DNA from: CAWCXF01 sp963799455
Lineage (GTDB): Bacteria > Pseudomonadota > Alphaproteobacteria > Rhodobacterales > Rhodobacteraceae
Length of the DNA stretch: 64,000 nt
Assembly (NCBI GenBank): GCA_963799455.1
Contig: CAWCXF010000004.1
Location: forward strand, 1-64,000
Reading direction: 5' to 3'
The notes under the pieces: model-generated
What the model saw: only the letters and a program-made list of their open reading frames with translations
The model's database searches: none
Told to the model about the DNA's origin: nothing
Part shown: one piece after another, positions 1 to 9,465 of the stretch
How positions within the stretch are numbered: the stretch's first letter is position 1
Layout of the letters: the number at the start of each line of letters is the position of its first letter
Program-made: the position numbers and the translations under genes

Positions 1-217
1 CCAGACCCACATACTCGTCGAGGTTGAAGGTGCGGGCGCGGGCGAAGGAGACGCCGCTCGCCACCAGGCGGGCGTAGACCCGCTCCATCGTCCGCCCCGT
101 CGCGAGCCCCAGCACGAGGCCGGGCTCGGCCCTGAGCCGCGCCTCGATCAGCCGCGCCACGAGGGCCTCGGCGGCCTCGGCGTCGGGCCGCACGATCACC
201 TCCACGGGCACCTCCAT
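1..217 (-). CDS. nagB: glucosamine-6-phosphate deaminase, N-terminal part
   Basis: Partial gene; only the first 72 codons lie in the window and the rest runs off the left edge. The product would convert glucosamine 6-phosphate to fructose 6-phosphate and ammonia in the cytoplasm. Visible family features are the sugar-phosphate loop LGLATGRTMERVY (about residues 36-48) and the motif TFNLDEYVG near residue 63. The start ATG at 217-215 overlaps the last 22 bases of nagA, the usual tight nagA-nagB coupling. The identification rests on motif plus neighbour. Confidence 0.85.
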   Translation of the reverse strand, partial: MEVPVEVIVRPDAEAAEALVARLIEARLRAEPGLVLGLATGRTMERVYARLVASGVSFARARTFNLDEYVGL

Positions 218-1308
218 GCGGCCTCCAGGGCGCGGCCCGCGACGTGGACCGAGAGCACGGCGAGGTCGGCGTCGAGCGCCACCAGGTCGGCGCGCGCGCC
301 CGGCGCGATCCGGCCGGCGTCGTCGAGGCCCGCCCAGCGCGCGGGCAGCGCGCTCAACCGCCGCGAGGCCTCCTCCAGCGGCAGGCCGATCGAGACGAGG
401 TTGCGAAGCGCCTGGTCCATCGTCAGCGCCGAGCCCGCCAGCGTGCCGCAGCCCAGGCGCATGGCGCCCCGGGCCTTGGTCACCGCGCGGCCTCCGAGCC
501 GGTAGGCGCCGTCGGGCATCCCCGCCCCCGCGGTCGCGTCGGTGACGCCGTAGAGGTTGGGGACGGCGCGCCGCGCGGCGAGGATCGCGCCCGGCTCGAC
601 GTGGATCAGGTCGGGGATGACCTCGGCCCAGTCGGCGTGGGCGAGCGCCGCCCCCGCGACGCCGCAGCCGCGATGCGCCATCGGCGTCATGGCGTTGAAG
701 AGATGCGTCACGCCGCAGCCCGCGGCCAGCGCGGCCGCGGCCTCGGCGTAGGCGCACGAGGAGTGGCCGATCTGCGGCCTCGCGCCCGCGCGCGCCAGCA
801 GCGGGATCAGCGCGCCCGAGGGGTCGCACTCGGGCGCCAGCGTCACGACGCGCACCGGGCCGCGCGCGAGCCAGCCGCGCATCAGCTCCGCATCCGCCGG
901 GATCGCGAAGGGCGGCTGGGCGCCGAGCTTGCCGGGGTTGATGAACGGCCCCTCAAGATGCGCGCCCGCGACGCGTGCGGCGTCGGGCCAGCCGGCCTCG
1001 GCGCTCGCGCGCACGGCGTCGAGGAAGCGTCCGGTCTCCTCGGGCCGCGCCGTCACCGAGGTGGCCAGCAGGCTCGTGGTGCCGTGCCGGGCGTGGAGCG
1101 CGGCGGCGGCGCGGATGGCGTCCGGCCCCTCCATCATGTCGGCGCCCCCGCCCCCGTGGACGTGGAGATCCACGAAGCCCGGCAGCACGAAGGGCGGCTC
1201 GGGGCGGGCGGTGGGCTCGCCCTCGACGCGCTCCACCGCGGCCGAGAAGACGACGCGCCCCGAGACCCAGCCCACGGGGGTGAGCACCGAGCCCTCAAGC
1301 GCGCTCAC
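196..1308 (-). CDS. nagA: N-acetylglucosamine-6-phosphate deacetylase
   Basis: Deacetylates GlcNAc-6-P to GlcN-6-P, the step before NagB. The 370-residue product has the amidohydrolase signature: GFVDLHVHGGG with H49 and H51, the metal-binding Glu in HLEGPFINP, the His of PQIGHSS, the substrate loop THLFNAMTPM, and the catalytic Asp in GVTDATAGAGMPDG. I chose the GTG at 1308-1306 because an unspaced GGAG box precedes it and it starts just before the conserved N-terminal beta domain; the long upstream extension is low-complexity, out-of-context sequence. It overlaps nagB by 22 bp, so the two form an operon reading leftward. Confidence 0.93.
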   Translation of the reverse strand: MSALEGSVLTPVGWVSGRVVFSAAVERVEGEPTARPEPPFVLPGFVDLHVHGGGGADMMEGPDAIRAAAALHARHGTTSLLATSVTARPEETGRFLDAVRASAEAGWPDAARVAGAHLEGPFINPGKLGAQPPFAIPADAELMRGWLARGPVRVVTLAPECDPSGALIPLLARAGARPQIGHSSCAYAEAAAALAAGCGVTHLFNAMTPMAHRGCGVAGAALAHADWAEVIPDLIHVEPGAILAARRAVPNLYGVTDATAGAGMPDGAYRLGGRAVTKARGAMRLGCGTLAGSALTMDQALRNLVSIGLPLEEASRRLSALPARWAGLDDAGRIAPGARADLVALDADLAVLSVHVAGRALEAAWRCPWR

Positions 1309-1830
1309 GCCAGCTCCGCCACGAAGCCCCGGCGGTCGCGCGCGCCGGAAGGCCGATCGCGCGGGCTCGACGGCCCGCCCGTCCGCGGCGCGGCCGGCGC
1401 GCGGGACCGCCCCGGCGCGCCGCGATGCGGCGACGGCCGCAGGTCGGGCGCCCGCCTGCGAGGCGGCGGGGGCCGCACGGCCGCGAGCGCGCCGCGGGGC
1501 GCTCGTGGAGGCTCGAGCGAGCGGCGCCCGGCGCCTCGGCCACGCGGCTCTTCGGGATCCGCCCCGAGCCGGCGACGGCGGCCGCCGGATCCGGTCCTCC
1601 GCCCGCGCGGCGTCGAGCGCCCCGCGCCGGATCTCGCTGCGGCGCGCGGACCTTTGGTCCGGCCTCCATCGCCTCGCGGCCGAGCCGGCGCATCCGCGCT
1701 TCCCACGACCGGCCCGTTCGACCCCACGGCCATGATCCCCCCCTCGTCCATCCGCCGCGGCCGGCGGGACGGGAGGTCGGGCGCCGCGCCTCCCCATGGC
1801 GCCCGACGGCACCATCCCTCCCGGGCCGCC

Positions 1831-1884
1831 CCGGCTCTCCCCCCCCGGCTCTCCCCCCCGGGCTCTCCCCCCCGGGCTCTCCCC
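1831..1884. repeat. imperfect tandem repeat, about 15-bp unit
   Basis: Four copies of a GGCTCTCC box separated by C runs. This looks like replication slippage in non-coding DNA. No function is suggested. Confidence 0.6.
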
Positions 1885-1965
1885 GATGATGCGCAGCTTC
1901 TCGGCCGTGGGCCAGCGGCGTCGGCGCGCCGTGCCCGCGATCACCGCGATGCGCCGGTCGTCGTC
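1869..1965 (-). pseudogene. relic of IS66-type accessory transposase orf (TnpA-like)
   Basis: On the minus strand about 33 residues read as the start of an IS66/IS3 helix-turn-helix orf: RRRRWPTAEKLRIIGES resembles the common RRRRWSxEEKLRIVxES. No start, no second helix and no partner orf remain, so this is a short relic at best. The neighbouring C-rich tandem repeat merges into its 3' end. Confidence 0.4.
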
Positions 1966-2199
1966 GGGCGCGGGCCCGTCCCCGAGAACGGCCTCGGGCC
2001 TCCCAGCCCACGCCGGGCCGTCCGGTCGAGCTGGCGGGCAGCTCACCGCATGGGGGCGTCCGTGGCAGGGCCTTCGCCGCGCCGCGCCGAGGGGGACCGC
2101 CGCGCGATCGACGCGCGTGTGAGGCGGCCGGCCTCCGGGGGGCCGCGACGCCGGCGACGCATCCCGCCTCGCAGGGCCCGTCCCCGCGACCGGCCGCGA

Positions 2200-2590
2200 G
2201 GACGGCCGCCACGTCGGGAGGCCGCACGACGCCGGGCCCGCTCCGCCCGCGACCCCGCGGGCCTCCTCTTCGACGAGCCGCCGTCGGGCCTCGACACGGC
2301 GCCGCGCGCCCGGATGCGGGTCGGGATCGCGCGCCTGTGCCAGCGGCTCGGGACCACCGGCGGGCTGCGCCGCCCACGCCTCCGATCGAGGCGTGACCCC
2401 GACCGACCGCGCCGTGGTGCCGCACGCGGGCCGCGTCGAGCGGATGGGCACGCCGCTCGGGCTCCACCACCGCGCTCCGGGAGCCGCTTCGTCGCGGGCT
2501 TCATCGGCAGCCGCGGCGCGCGCGCGGGCCTCCAGATTCCGCCCCCCCCCCGCGCCCGCGAGATCGCGGTGCCGGTAGAGGGCGGCGCGG
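2200..2590 (+). pseudogene. remnant of a UgpC/MalK-type ABC transporter ATPase
   Basis: The second half of a sugar-ABC ATPase can be followed through frame changes. RDPAGLLFDEPPSGLD (Walker B and D-loop) leads into ARMRVGIARLCQRLGTT, then in another frame AVVPHAGRVERMGTPLGLHH, then SRFVAGFIGS. These match the family order LFDEPLSNLD ... RLGTT ... GRVEQVGTPLELY ... FVAGFIGSP. The H-loop region (expected YVTHDQVEAM) and the whole Walker A half are lost. Several frameshifts and many substitutions show long decay rather than a sequencing slip. No cognate permease or binding protein is nearby. Confidence 0.7.
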
Positions 2591-2686
2591 CGCGCGCGGC
2601 GTCGGGCCGGGAGGGGCCGGGCGGGCGCCTTGGCGCCCGGGGCCCGATCCGATACCCTCGTCCGGCGGACGCGAAGGAGCCTCATC

Positions 2687-3631
2687 GTGAGCGATTGGCC
2701 CCCTCTCCCCTACGCGCCCTGGGCCGAGACCTGCGCGGCGCTGCATCTGTGGACGCAGATCCTCGGCAAGCACCGCCTCGCGCGCACGCCTTGGGTCAAC
2801 CACTCCTGGCACGCGACGCTCTATGCGACGCCGCGAGGGCTGACGACGGGGCCGGTGCCCGGCCCGTCGGGGGTCATGACCCTCACGCTCGACCTGGTGG
2901 ACCACGCGCTCGTGGCCGAGGCCGAGGGCGGGGCGCGCGCGGGCTTCGCGCTGGGGCCGATGAGCGTGGCGGACTTCCTCGCGCGCACGCGAGAGGCGGT
3001 GGAGGCGGTGGGCGGGCGCTTCGCCATCCACGGCCGGCCCAACGAGGTGCCGGGCGCCGTGCCCTTCGCCGAGGACGCGGCCGAGCGCCCCTACGACCGC
3101 GAGGCGGTGGGGCGCTTCCACCGCGCGCTGCTCAGGATCGTCCCCGTGATGGAGCGCTTCCGCACCGGGTTCGTGGGCAAGGTGAGCCCCGTGCACCTCT
3201 TCTGGGGCTCGTTCGACCTCGCGGTGACGCGCTTCTCGGGCCGGCGCGCGCCGCTCCATCCCGGCGGCTTCCCCGGCCTGCCCGACGCGGTGACGCGCGA
3301 GGCCTACAGCCACGAGGTCTCGTCCGCGGGCTTCTGGCCCGGGGGCAACGGGGTCGAGGAGGCGATGGTCTACGCCTACGCCTACCCCACCCCCGAGGGC
3401 TTCGCCTCGGCCCCCGTGGAGCCCGAGGCGGCGCGCTGGGACGAGGCCTTGGGCGAGTTCGTGCTGCCCTACGAGGCGGTGCGGAGGGCCCCCGACCCCG
3501 AGGCCGCGCTGATGGCCTTCCTCCAGACCACCTACGAGGCCGCGGCCGAGGCGGGCGGCTGGGACCGCGCGGCGCTCGAATGCGCGCTGGGCCGCCCCGG
3601 CGTGCCGCGCGCGGTCCATGCCGGGGCGTGA
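2687..3631 (+). CDS. DUF5996 family protein
   Basis: Intact 314-residue protein of the uncharacterised DUF5996 family; the biochemical function is unknown. Recognisable parts are the N-terminal WPPLPYxxWxxTxxxLHLWTQI block, the VNHSWHATLY segment, the central FWGSFDLAVTRFSGRRAP block and the SHEVSSAGFWPGG block, all in usual order and length. The GTG start at 2687 follows AAGGAG by seven bases. No signal peptide or membrane segment is visible, so it is probably cytoplasmic. It is a single gene with no partner: a decayed ABC ATPase lies upstream and a convergent HxlR regulator ends 17 bases downstream. Confidence 0.85.
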   Translation: MSDWPPLPYAPWAETCAALHLWTQILGKHRLARTPWVNHSWHATLYATPRGLTTGPVPGPSGVMTLTLDLVDHALVAEAEGGARAGFALGPMSVADFLARTREAVEAVGGRFAIHGRPNEVPGAVPFAEDAAERPYDREAVGRFHRALLRIVPVMERFRTGFVGKVSPVHLFWGSFDLAVTRFSGRRAPLHPGGFPGLPDAVTREAYSHEVSSAGFWPGGNGVEEAMVYAYAYPTPEGFASAPVEPEAARWDEALGEFVLPYEAVRRAPDPEAALMAFLQTTYEAAAEAGGWDRAALECALGRPGVPRAVHAGA

Positions 3632-3647
3632 GAGGGGCCTCATGCGC

Positions 3648-4010
3648 TCAACGCCCCTCCATCCAGCGTCGGGCGGGCGCGTCGAGGCCCCTGAGCGCGG
3701 CGTGGACCTCGCGGCCCATCTCCGTCAGCCCGTAGGTCACCTTGGGCGGGATGGTGGGCGCCTGCTCGCGCCAGATCAGCCCGTGGGCCTCCAGCTCGCG
3801 CAGCCGTTCGGTCAGCACCTTGGGCGAGACGCCCGCGAGGCGGCGCCGGAGCGCGCCGAAGCGCGCCGGGCCCTCCTCGCCCAGCACGTAGAGCACATGC
3901 GTCGTCCAACGCCCCCAGAGCGCGCGCAGCAAGGGGTCGGCGGGGCAGCCCTCGATCGGCGGGCGCCTCGGGCGCTCAGAGTTCGGGGCCGGAGTTGGGG
4001 CCGGGGTCAT
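3648..4010 (-). CDS. HxlR/DUF24-family winged-helix regulator
   Basis: 120-residue transcription factor with a single HxlR winged helix: LLRALWGRWTTHVLYVL, then RFGALRRRLAGVSPKVLTERLRELE as recognition helix, and VTYGLTEMG as wing. Cys22 (in EGCPADP) falls at the place of the redox-sensing N-terminal cysteine of the Bacillus quinone sensors YodB and CatR. It is divergent from the pirin/VOC pair with about 100 bp between them, the usual layout for a repressor of that pair. Control by quinone or electrophile thiol chemistry is an inference from the cysteine and the context. Confidence 0.85.
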   Translation of the reverse strand: MTPAPTPAPNSERPRRPPIEGCPADPLLRALWGRWTTHVLYVLGEEGPARFGALRRRLAGVSPKVLTERLRELEAHGLIWREQAPTIPPKVTYGLTEMGREVHAALRGLDAPARRWMEGR

Positions 4011-4109
4011 CCGGCCTGTCGCTCACCATTCGGTAACCACTTTCACTTGCGCGGCACGGCCATACCTGTCCGCCGCACCCCCGATGTCACCCCTCGACGG
4101 AGACCGCCC
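4011..4109. promoter_or_regulatory. divergent promoter region between hxlR and pirin genes
   Basis: A 99-bp divergent intergenic segment. Its middle (around 4026-4052, containing GGTAACCACTTTCACTTG) is clearly less GC-rich than the surroundings. It must carry both promoters and probably the HxlR operator. I cannot assign -35/-10 boxes or a clean palindrome with confidence. Confidence 0.4.
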
Positions 4110-5073
4110 ATGAGCTGGAGCCCCTGCCCCGACCCGACCCCGGGCGATCGCGCCACCGTGGACGCGGTCGAGACGCTGATCGTGCCGCGCGCGGTGGACC
4201 TCGGAGAGATGACGGTGCGCCGCGCGCTGCCCAGCGTGAAGCGCCAGATGGTGGGGCCGTTCATCTTCTTCGACCAGATGGGCCCGGCGGAGTTCCTCAC
4301 CGACCAGGGGATCGACGTGCGGCCTCACCCGCACATCAACCTCGCCACGCTGACCTACCTCTTCGAGGGCGAGATCCGGCACCGCGACAGCCTCGGCACC
4401 GACATCGCCATCGCACCCGGCGCGGTCAACTGGATGCGCGCGGGATTCCGGCATCGTCCACTCCGAGCGCACCGCCGAGGCGCGCCGCCGCACGGGCCAG
4501 CGGCTCTTCGGCATCCAGACCTGGCTCGCGCTGCCCGAGGCCGAGGAGGAGTCCGATCCCGCCTTCCTGCACCACGGCGCGGAGGAGCTGCCGGTGGTGG
4601 AGGCGGGCGGCGTGACGGCGCGCCTCATCGCGGGCTCCGCCTTCGGGGCCACCTCGCCGCTCGAGGCGTCGTCGGAGACGCTCTACGCCGACGTGGCGCT
4701 CGCCGCGGGCGCGCGGATGCCGATCGACGCGCATTACGAGGAGCGCGCGCTCTACACCATCGCGGGCACGATCGAGATCGCGGGCGACGCGTTCGAGCCG
4801 GGCCAGCTCCTGGTGCTGCGCCCGGGCGACGCGGTCACGGTGACGGCGCGGGAGGCCGCGCGGTTCATGCTCTTCGGCGGCGCGCCGATGGAGGGGCCGC
4901 GCTACATCTGGTGGAACTTCGTCTCCTCGCGCCCCGAGCGCATCGAGCAGGCCCGCGAGGAGTGGGCCATGGGCCGCTTCGACACCGTGCCCGGCGACGA
5001 GGCCGAGTTCATCGCGCTGCCCGAGCGCCGGGACGCGCCTCGGCGCGCCACCGGCGGCGTGCTCTATCCGTAG
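4110..5073 (+). pseudogene. pirin family protein, single +1 frameshift
   Basis: Bicupin pirin protein of about 320 residues. The first segment runs MSWSPCPDP ... RALPSVKRQMVGPFIFFDQMGP ... DVRPHPHINLATLTYLFEGEIRHRDSLG, with the metal-binding His cluster (HPHINL, EIRHRDS). After AVNWMRAG near 4440 the frame changes and continues SGIVHSERTAE ... QRLFGIQTWLALP to the end ILYP-like VLYP. Dropping one T in GGATTCC gives an uninterrupted protein, so this is either a sequence error or a very recent lesion. Pirins bind a metal; some have quercetinase activity. It pairs with the following ring-cleaving VOC gene under the divergent HxlR regulator. Confidence 0.8.
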
Positions 5074-5299
5074 CCCGCCGCGCGCCCAGGCCCCCGAGCC
5101 CGACCCGAGCCCGACCCATGGAGGAGCCTCGCGCGCCCTCCGACTCTGTGGGCACAGGCGGTCACGAGCCCCCCGCGCGCGCCGGCGAGGCGCGCAGGAC
5201 CGTCGGGCGGCGCGAGCCCCCGGACCCGTCATCGCCGGCGCGCGATCTCCCGCGCCGGCGCCCCGAGCCCGACCCGAGCCCACCCCAGGAGGCCCCGCC
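5074..5299. other. pirin-VOC spacer with a flanking direct repeat
   Basis: 226 bases between the two genes. A direct repeat (GAGCCCGACCCGAGCCC, at about 5098 and 5265) brackets roughly 150 bases with no coding signal. No terminator or promoter is recognisable. Confidence 0.4.
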
Positions 5300-6307
5300 A
5301 TGCCCGTCATCCCCGGCCTGCACCACGTCACCGCGATCTCAGGCCCCCCCCAGGCCAACCTCGACTTCTACGCCGGCCCCCTCGGCCAGCGGCTGGTCAA
5401 GCGCACGGTCAACTTCGACGCGCCCGACACCTACCACCTCTACTACGGCGACCGCGCGGGCTCGCCCGGCACGATCCTGACCTTCTTCCCGTTCACGGAC
5501 GCGGGGCCGGGGCGCGCGGGGCCGGGCATGGCCTCGGCCGTGGCCTACGCCGTGCCCGACCTCGACCCCTGGGCGATGCGTCTCGCCCAGGCGGCCATCG
5601 ACTTCGAAGGGCCGTCCGAGCGGATGGGCGAGCGCCTGGTCGCGCTCTCGGACCCCGACGGGCTGCGGGTCGAGCTGATCGAGGCGGGCGCGGGGCGCGG
5701 GGCGCATGGCCTGGACCCCGGGCGAGCCCACGGCGCGCAGGCGGCCCCGGGGGGCGACGGGCTGGAGGGCGGGGCCGGATCGGATGGGGCCGCGCCCTCA
5801 GACGAGGGCTTCCACTCCGTCACGCTGTGGCTCGCCGACCCCGGACCCACCGCGCGGCTCCTGCGCGACGTGATGGGCTACGAGGAGGCGGGTCACGAGA
5901 GGGCCGAGGGCTCCGAGCGGCTGCGGCTGCGCTCGCCCGCGGGCGGACGCGGCGCGGTGGTGGACCTGCTGCGCTCGGACGCGCCATCGACCGGGCGCCA
6001 GGGCGCGGGCGCGATCCACCACGTAGCCTTCCGCGCCGAGACGGACGAGGCCCAGCGCGAGTGGCGCGAGCGGGTGCGCGCCGCCGGGCTCGACGTGACC
6101 CCTGTCATCGACCGGCAGTACTTCCACTCGATCTACTTCCGCGAGCCAGGGGGCGTGCTCTTCGAGATCGCCACCGACCCGCCAGGCTTCGCCGTGGACG
6201 AGGCGCCGGGTGCGCTCGGCCAAGCCCTCAAGCTGCCCCCCCAGCACGAGGGCAAGCGCATGCGCATCGAGCGAAAGCTGCCGCCCCTGCGGCTGCCGAA
6301 GCCCTAG
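5300..6307 (+). CDS. ring-cleaving dioxygenase of the VOC superfamily (MhqO/MhqA-like)
   Basis: 335 residues with two vicinal-oxygen-chelate modules. The first begins GLHHVTAISGPPQANLDFY, the second has IHHVAFRAETDEAQ and ends FREPGGVLFEIATDPPGF; these carry the expected His and Glu metal ligands. Between them is a low-complexity Gly/Ala linker (about residues 136-158). The family is linked to degradation of hydroquinone- or catechol-like electrophiles. The start ATG follows AGGAGG. Its stop TAG is supplied by the dispersed repeat that begins at 6304. Together with pirin and HxlR it suggests a quinone-detoxification module. Confidence 0.85.
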   Translation: MPVIPGLHHVTAISGPPQANLDFYAGPLGQRLVKRTVNFDAPDTYHLYYGDRAGSPGTILTFFPFTDAGPGRAGPGMASAVAYAVPDLDPWAMRLAQAAIDFEGPSERMGERLVALSDPDGLRVELIEAGAGRGAHGLDPGRAHGAQAAPGGDGLEGGAGSDGAAPSDEGFHSVTLWLADPGPTARLLRDVMGYEEAGHERAEGSERLRLRSPAGGRGAVVDLLRSDAPSTGRQGAGAIHHVAFRAETDEAQREWRERVRAAGLDVTPVIDRQYFHSIYFREPGGVLFEIATDPPGFAVDEAPGALGQALKLPPQHEGKRMRIERKLPPLRLPKP

Positions 6308-6410
6308 AGCGCGTTCCGACCCGACGGGATCGGCTCTCGGGCGCTCCAGGCTCCTTCGCAGCCACGTTCTCCGGGCGCCTGACGTTAGGTCAGGCTGGAG
6401 AATGCGCGAG
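6304..6410 (+). repeat. dispersed ~105-bp intergenic repeat, copy 1
   Basis: Begins CTAGAGCGCGTTC, contains GGGCGCTCCAGGCTCC and the inverted-repeat core GGCGCCTGACGTTAGGTCAGG, and ends GGAGAATGCGCGA. A second, diverged copy in the same orientation lies at 21033-21136. Internal symmetry and position at a gene 3' end suggest a REP-like, possibly transcribed hairpin element. Its first bases provide the TAG stop of the VOC gene. Confidence 0.65.
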
Positions 6411-7119
<709 letters not shown>

Positions 7120-8093
7120 ATGGCCCATCGCCGCTGCGGGCGCTCGGGCCTCAGGTCGCCCGCCGCGGGCTGTGGCACGAATTCGGCCATGACGCGCCGC
7201 ACGAGCGCAAGCGCGCCACCCGCCGCGCCGCCTTCGACCACGGCATCACGCGTTTCGACCTCGCCGACGACCACGGGCCCCCGCCCGGCTCCGCCGAGGA
7301 GGCGTTCGGGGAGATCCTGCGCACCGACTTCGCCGGCCTGCGCGACGAGCCCGTGATCTTCTCCAGGGCCGGCTGCCGGATGTGGGAGGGGCCCCATGGC
7401 GAGCGGGGCTCGCACGAGGATCCGACCGCCTCCTGCGACGCCTCGCTCGAGCGCATGGGGCTCGATCATGTGGACATCCTCCACTCGCACCGCTTCGATC
7501 CCGTCACGCCGCCCGGGGAGACGATGGGCGCGCTCGACCACATCGTGCGCTCGGGCCGCGCGCTCCACGCCGGGATCAGATCCCGCAACCCCGAGCGCAC
7601 GCGCCAGGCCGCGGCGATCCTCGAGGATCTCGGCACGCCCTGCCCGATCCCCCTGGCCGAGCTACGGCCTGCTCGACCGCCGGGCGGAGCGCGACGGCCT
7701 GCGCGAGACCCTGGCCGAGCGCGGCAGCGGCCCGATCGCCTTCAGCCCGCTGGCGCAGGGGGATGGTGACGCCGAAGCATCTCGGCGGCATCCCCGAGGG
7801 CTCCCGCGCGGCCAAGGACAGGTCGCCCGACCCCGCGATGCCGTCCGGGCGCGCGATCGGGAGCATCCGCCGGCTCGACGCGATCGCCGGGCGGCGCGGC
7901 CAGACGCTCGCGCGGATGGCGATCGCCGGGGTGCCGCGCGACGGCGAGGTCACCTCGGCGCCGATCGGCGCCTCGCGCCCCGAGCAGGTGACCGACGGCG
8001 ACGGCGCGGCGGGCCGCCTCGGCTGCCCGCCGAGATCGACGCCACCGCCGAGGAGGAGGCGATCGACCCCTGGGCCCACCCGGCCGAGATCGA
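7120..8093 (+). pseudogene. aldo/keto reductase (YghZ / glyceraldehyde-3-phosphate reductase type), decayed
   Basis: The whole gene is recognisable but broken at several points. It starts MAHRRCGRSGLR, shifts frame near 7155 to RRGLWHEFGHD ... GITRFDLADDHGPPPGSAEEAFG and runs to HVDILHSHRFDPVTPPGETMGALDHIVRSG. It shifts again near 7665 to YGLLDRRAERDG and near 7763 to GGIPEGSRAAKDRSPDPAM ... SAPIGASRPEQV, with a last shift near 8030. Key positions have also changed: the catalytic Tyr of NNYG is replaced (DDHG), and the Lys strand SSKAGY reads SRAGC. This is a genuine pseudogene, unlike the single-slip genes elsewhere. In intact form it would reduce small aldehydes with NADPH. Confidence 0.85.
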
Positions 8094-8679
8094 GGAGCCC
8101 GCGCGCAGGTCCGTGACGCCCGGCCCTGCCGGAAAGGCGGGGCCGGGAAGGCGGGGGCCGCCACGCCACCCGGCCGGATCCCGGGGCCGACGCGCGAGGC
8201 CATGAGCCGGCGCCCCCTCGCCCGACCGCCCCTCCGGAGCGGTCCGGTCCCGCGCGGGCCATCCCTCGGGGATGGGCCGGTCCCCATGCAGGGGCGCGCC
8301 GAGGACGATCCCCATGCGTCGGCCCTGGGGTCGGCCCCCCCCGGCGCGGGCGGCGAGGGACCGGCCGGGACTTCGAGCCCGTCCGCCGAGGCGGGGAGAG
8401 CCGCGCGCGGCCCCGGCCCCCAGCCCAGGGCCGACGCACGAGACCGCTCCCTGACCGATCCGGGTCTTGCGAGGCGCCTCTTCGGGCCGCCTTCACCCGC
8501 CCGAGCGCCGGCTGCGCGCCGGCCGGACGCCTGTTCGCGCGATCGAGCGCAGGGGAGGCCCCTCATGCGCAGGCCCTGCGTCCGAGCCCTGGATCCGCGG
8601 GCCGTCCACGGACCGAGGCGGTCCCACCCCGCGCCCGCGCGCGGGCGCGGCGCCCTCGGCCGGGCGGAGGGAGGGCCGC
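8094..8679. other. gene-free stretch between AKR relic and caiD-like gene
   Basis: About 590 bases. Open frames exist on both strands but none shows a domain, a plausible start or consistent codon bias. I see no transposase relic and no clear terminator for the leftward operon ending at 8680. Confidence 0.4.
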
Positions 8680-9465
8680 CTACCGGCCCTTCCAGACCGG
8701 CGCGCGCTTCTCGGCGAAGGCGCGGGCGCCCTCCTGCTGGTCCTCGGAGGCGTAGAGGCGGTCCACGGTGGGGAGCGCGCGGGTGGTGACGAGGCGCAGC
8801 GCGTCCTGGAAGCGCAGCGCCTCGGCCTCGCGCACGACCTCCTTGATGGCGGCCTGCACGAGCGGCGGGCCCTCCTCCAGCGTCCGGGCCAGATCCCAGG
8901 CCTTGGGCAGCAGATCCTCGGCCGTCGTGACCTCGCGCAGCAGGCCCCAATGCCGCGCCTCCCCGGCGTCGAACCAGCGGCCCGTGAGCAGCAGATCCAT
9001 CGCCACGTGGTAGGGGATGCGCTTGGGCAGCTTGATCGAGGCGGCGTCGGCGACCGTCCCCGAGCGGATCTCGGGCAGGGCGAAGGTGGCGGCCTCGCAG
9101 GCCAGGATCAGGTCGCACGACAGCGCCAGCTCGAGCCCGCCGCCGCAGCAGATGCCGTTCACGGCGCAGATCACCGGCTTGTCGAGGCCCGGCAGCTCCT
9201 GGAGCCCGCCGAAGCCCCCCACCCCGTAGTCGCCGTCCACCGCGTCGCCTTGGGCCGCGGCCTTGAGATCCCATCCGGGGCAGAAGAACCTCTCCCCTTC
9301 GGCGCGCAGGATGGCGACGCGCAGGGCGTCGTCGTCGCGGAAGGCCGCGAAGGTCTCGCCCATGATCCGGCTCGTCGCCAGGTCGATGGCGTTGGCGGGC
9401 GGCCGGTCGAGCGTGACCTCCAGGACGGCGCCCTCGCGGCGCGTGCGGATCGGTCCCTCGCTCAT
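8680..9465 (-). CDS. caiD: enoyl-CoA hydratase family, carnitinyl-CoA dehydratase-like
   Basis: 261-residue crotonase-fold enzyme. The oxyanion-hole segments are EGERFFCPGWDLKAAAQGD and ICAVNGICCGGGLELALSCDLILA. The sequence AATFALPEIRSGTVADAASIKLPKRIPY is the block typical of CaiD-like hydratases. It would interconvert crotonobetainyl-CoA and carnitinyl-CoA. The start ATG at 9465 overlaps the stop of the upstream CoA ligase by four bases. As last gene of a five-gene leftward set containing carnitine 3-dehydrogenase, the carnitine assignment is strong by context; substrate is still an inference. Confidence 0.85.
   Translation of the reverse strand: MSEGPIRTRREGAVLEVTLDRPPANAIDLATSRIMGETFAAFRDDDALRVAILRAEGERFFCPGWDLKAAAQGDAVDGDYGVGGFGGLQELPGLDKPVICAVNGICCGGGLELALSCDLILACEAATFALPEIRSGTVADAASIKLPKRIPYHVAMDLLLTGRWFDAGEARHWGLLREVTTAEDLLPKAWDLARTLEEGPPLVQAAIKEVVREAEALRFQDALRLVTTRALPTVDRLYASEDQQEGARAFAEKRAPVWKGR

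Larger units (their letters stand above)
1309..2199. other. long non-coding, decayed stretch upstream of nagA
   Basis: About 890 bases with no gene I can support. The codon pattern is degenerate in all frames. It contains an IS66-type relic (1869-1965) and a run of near-identical GGCTCTCC-plus-C-tract units at 1831-1884. The minus frame ending at 1305 hints at a lost SIS-type sugar isomerase beside nagA (a short EAMEA-like N-terminus), but the match is too weak to call. Confidence 0.4.

Noticed and set aside
1295..2470. Minus-strand 391-codon frame upstream of nagA
   Set aside because: Low-complexity Arg/Gly/Ala composition, no domain; covers the relic of a plus-strand ATPase.
244..3735. Very long plus-strand frame over nagA and the DUF5996 gene
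   Set aside because: Stop-free only because of GC bias; contains shadows of two real genes and short true relic pieces.
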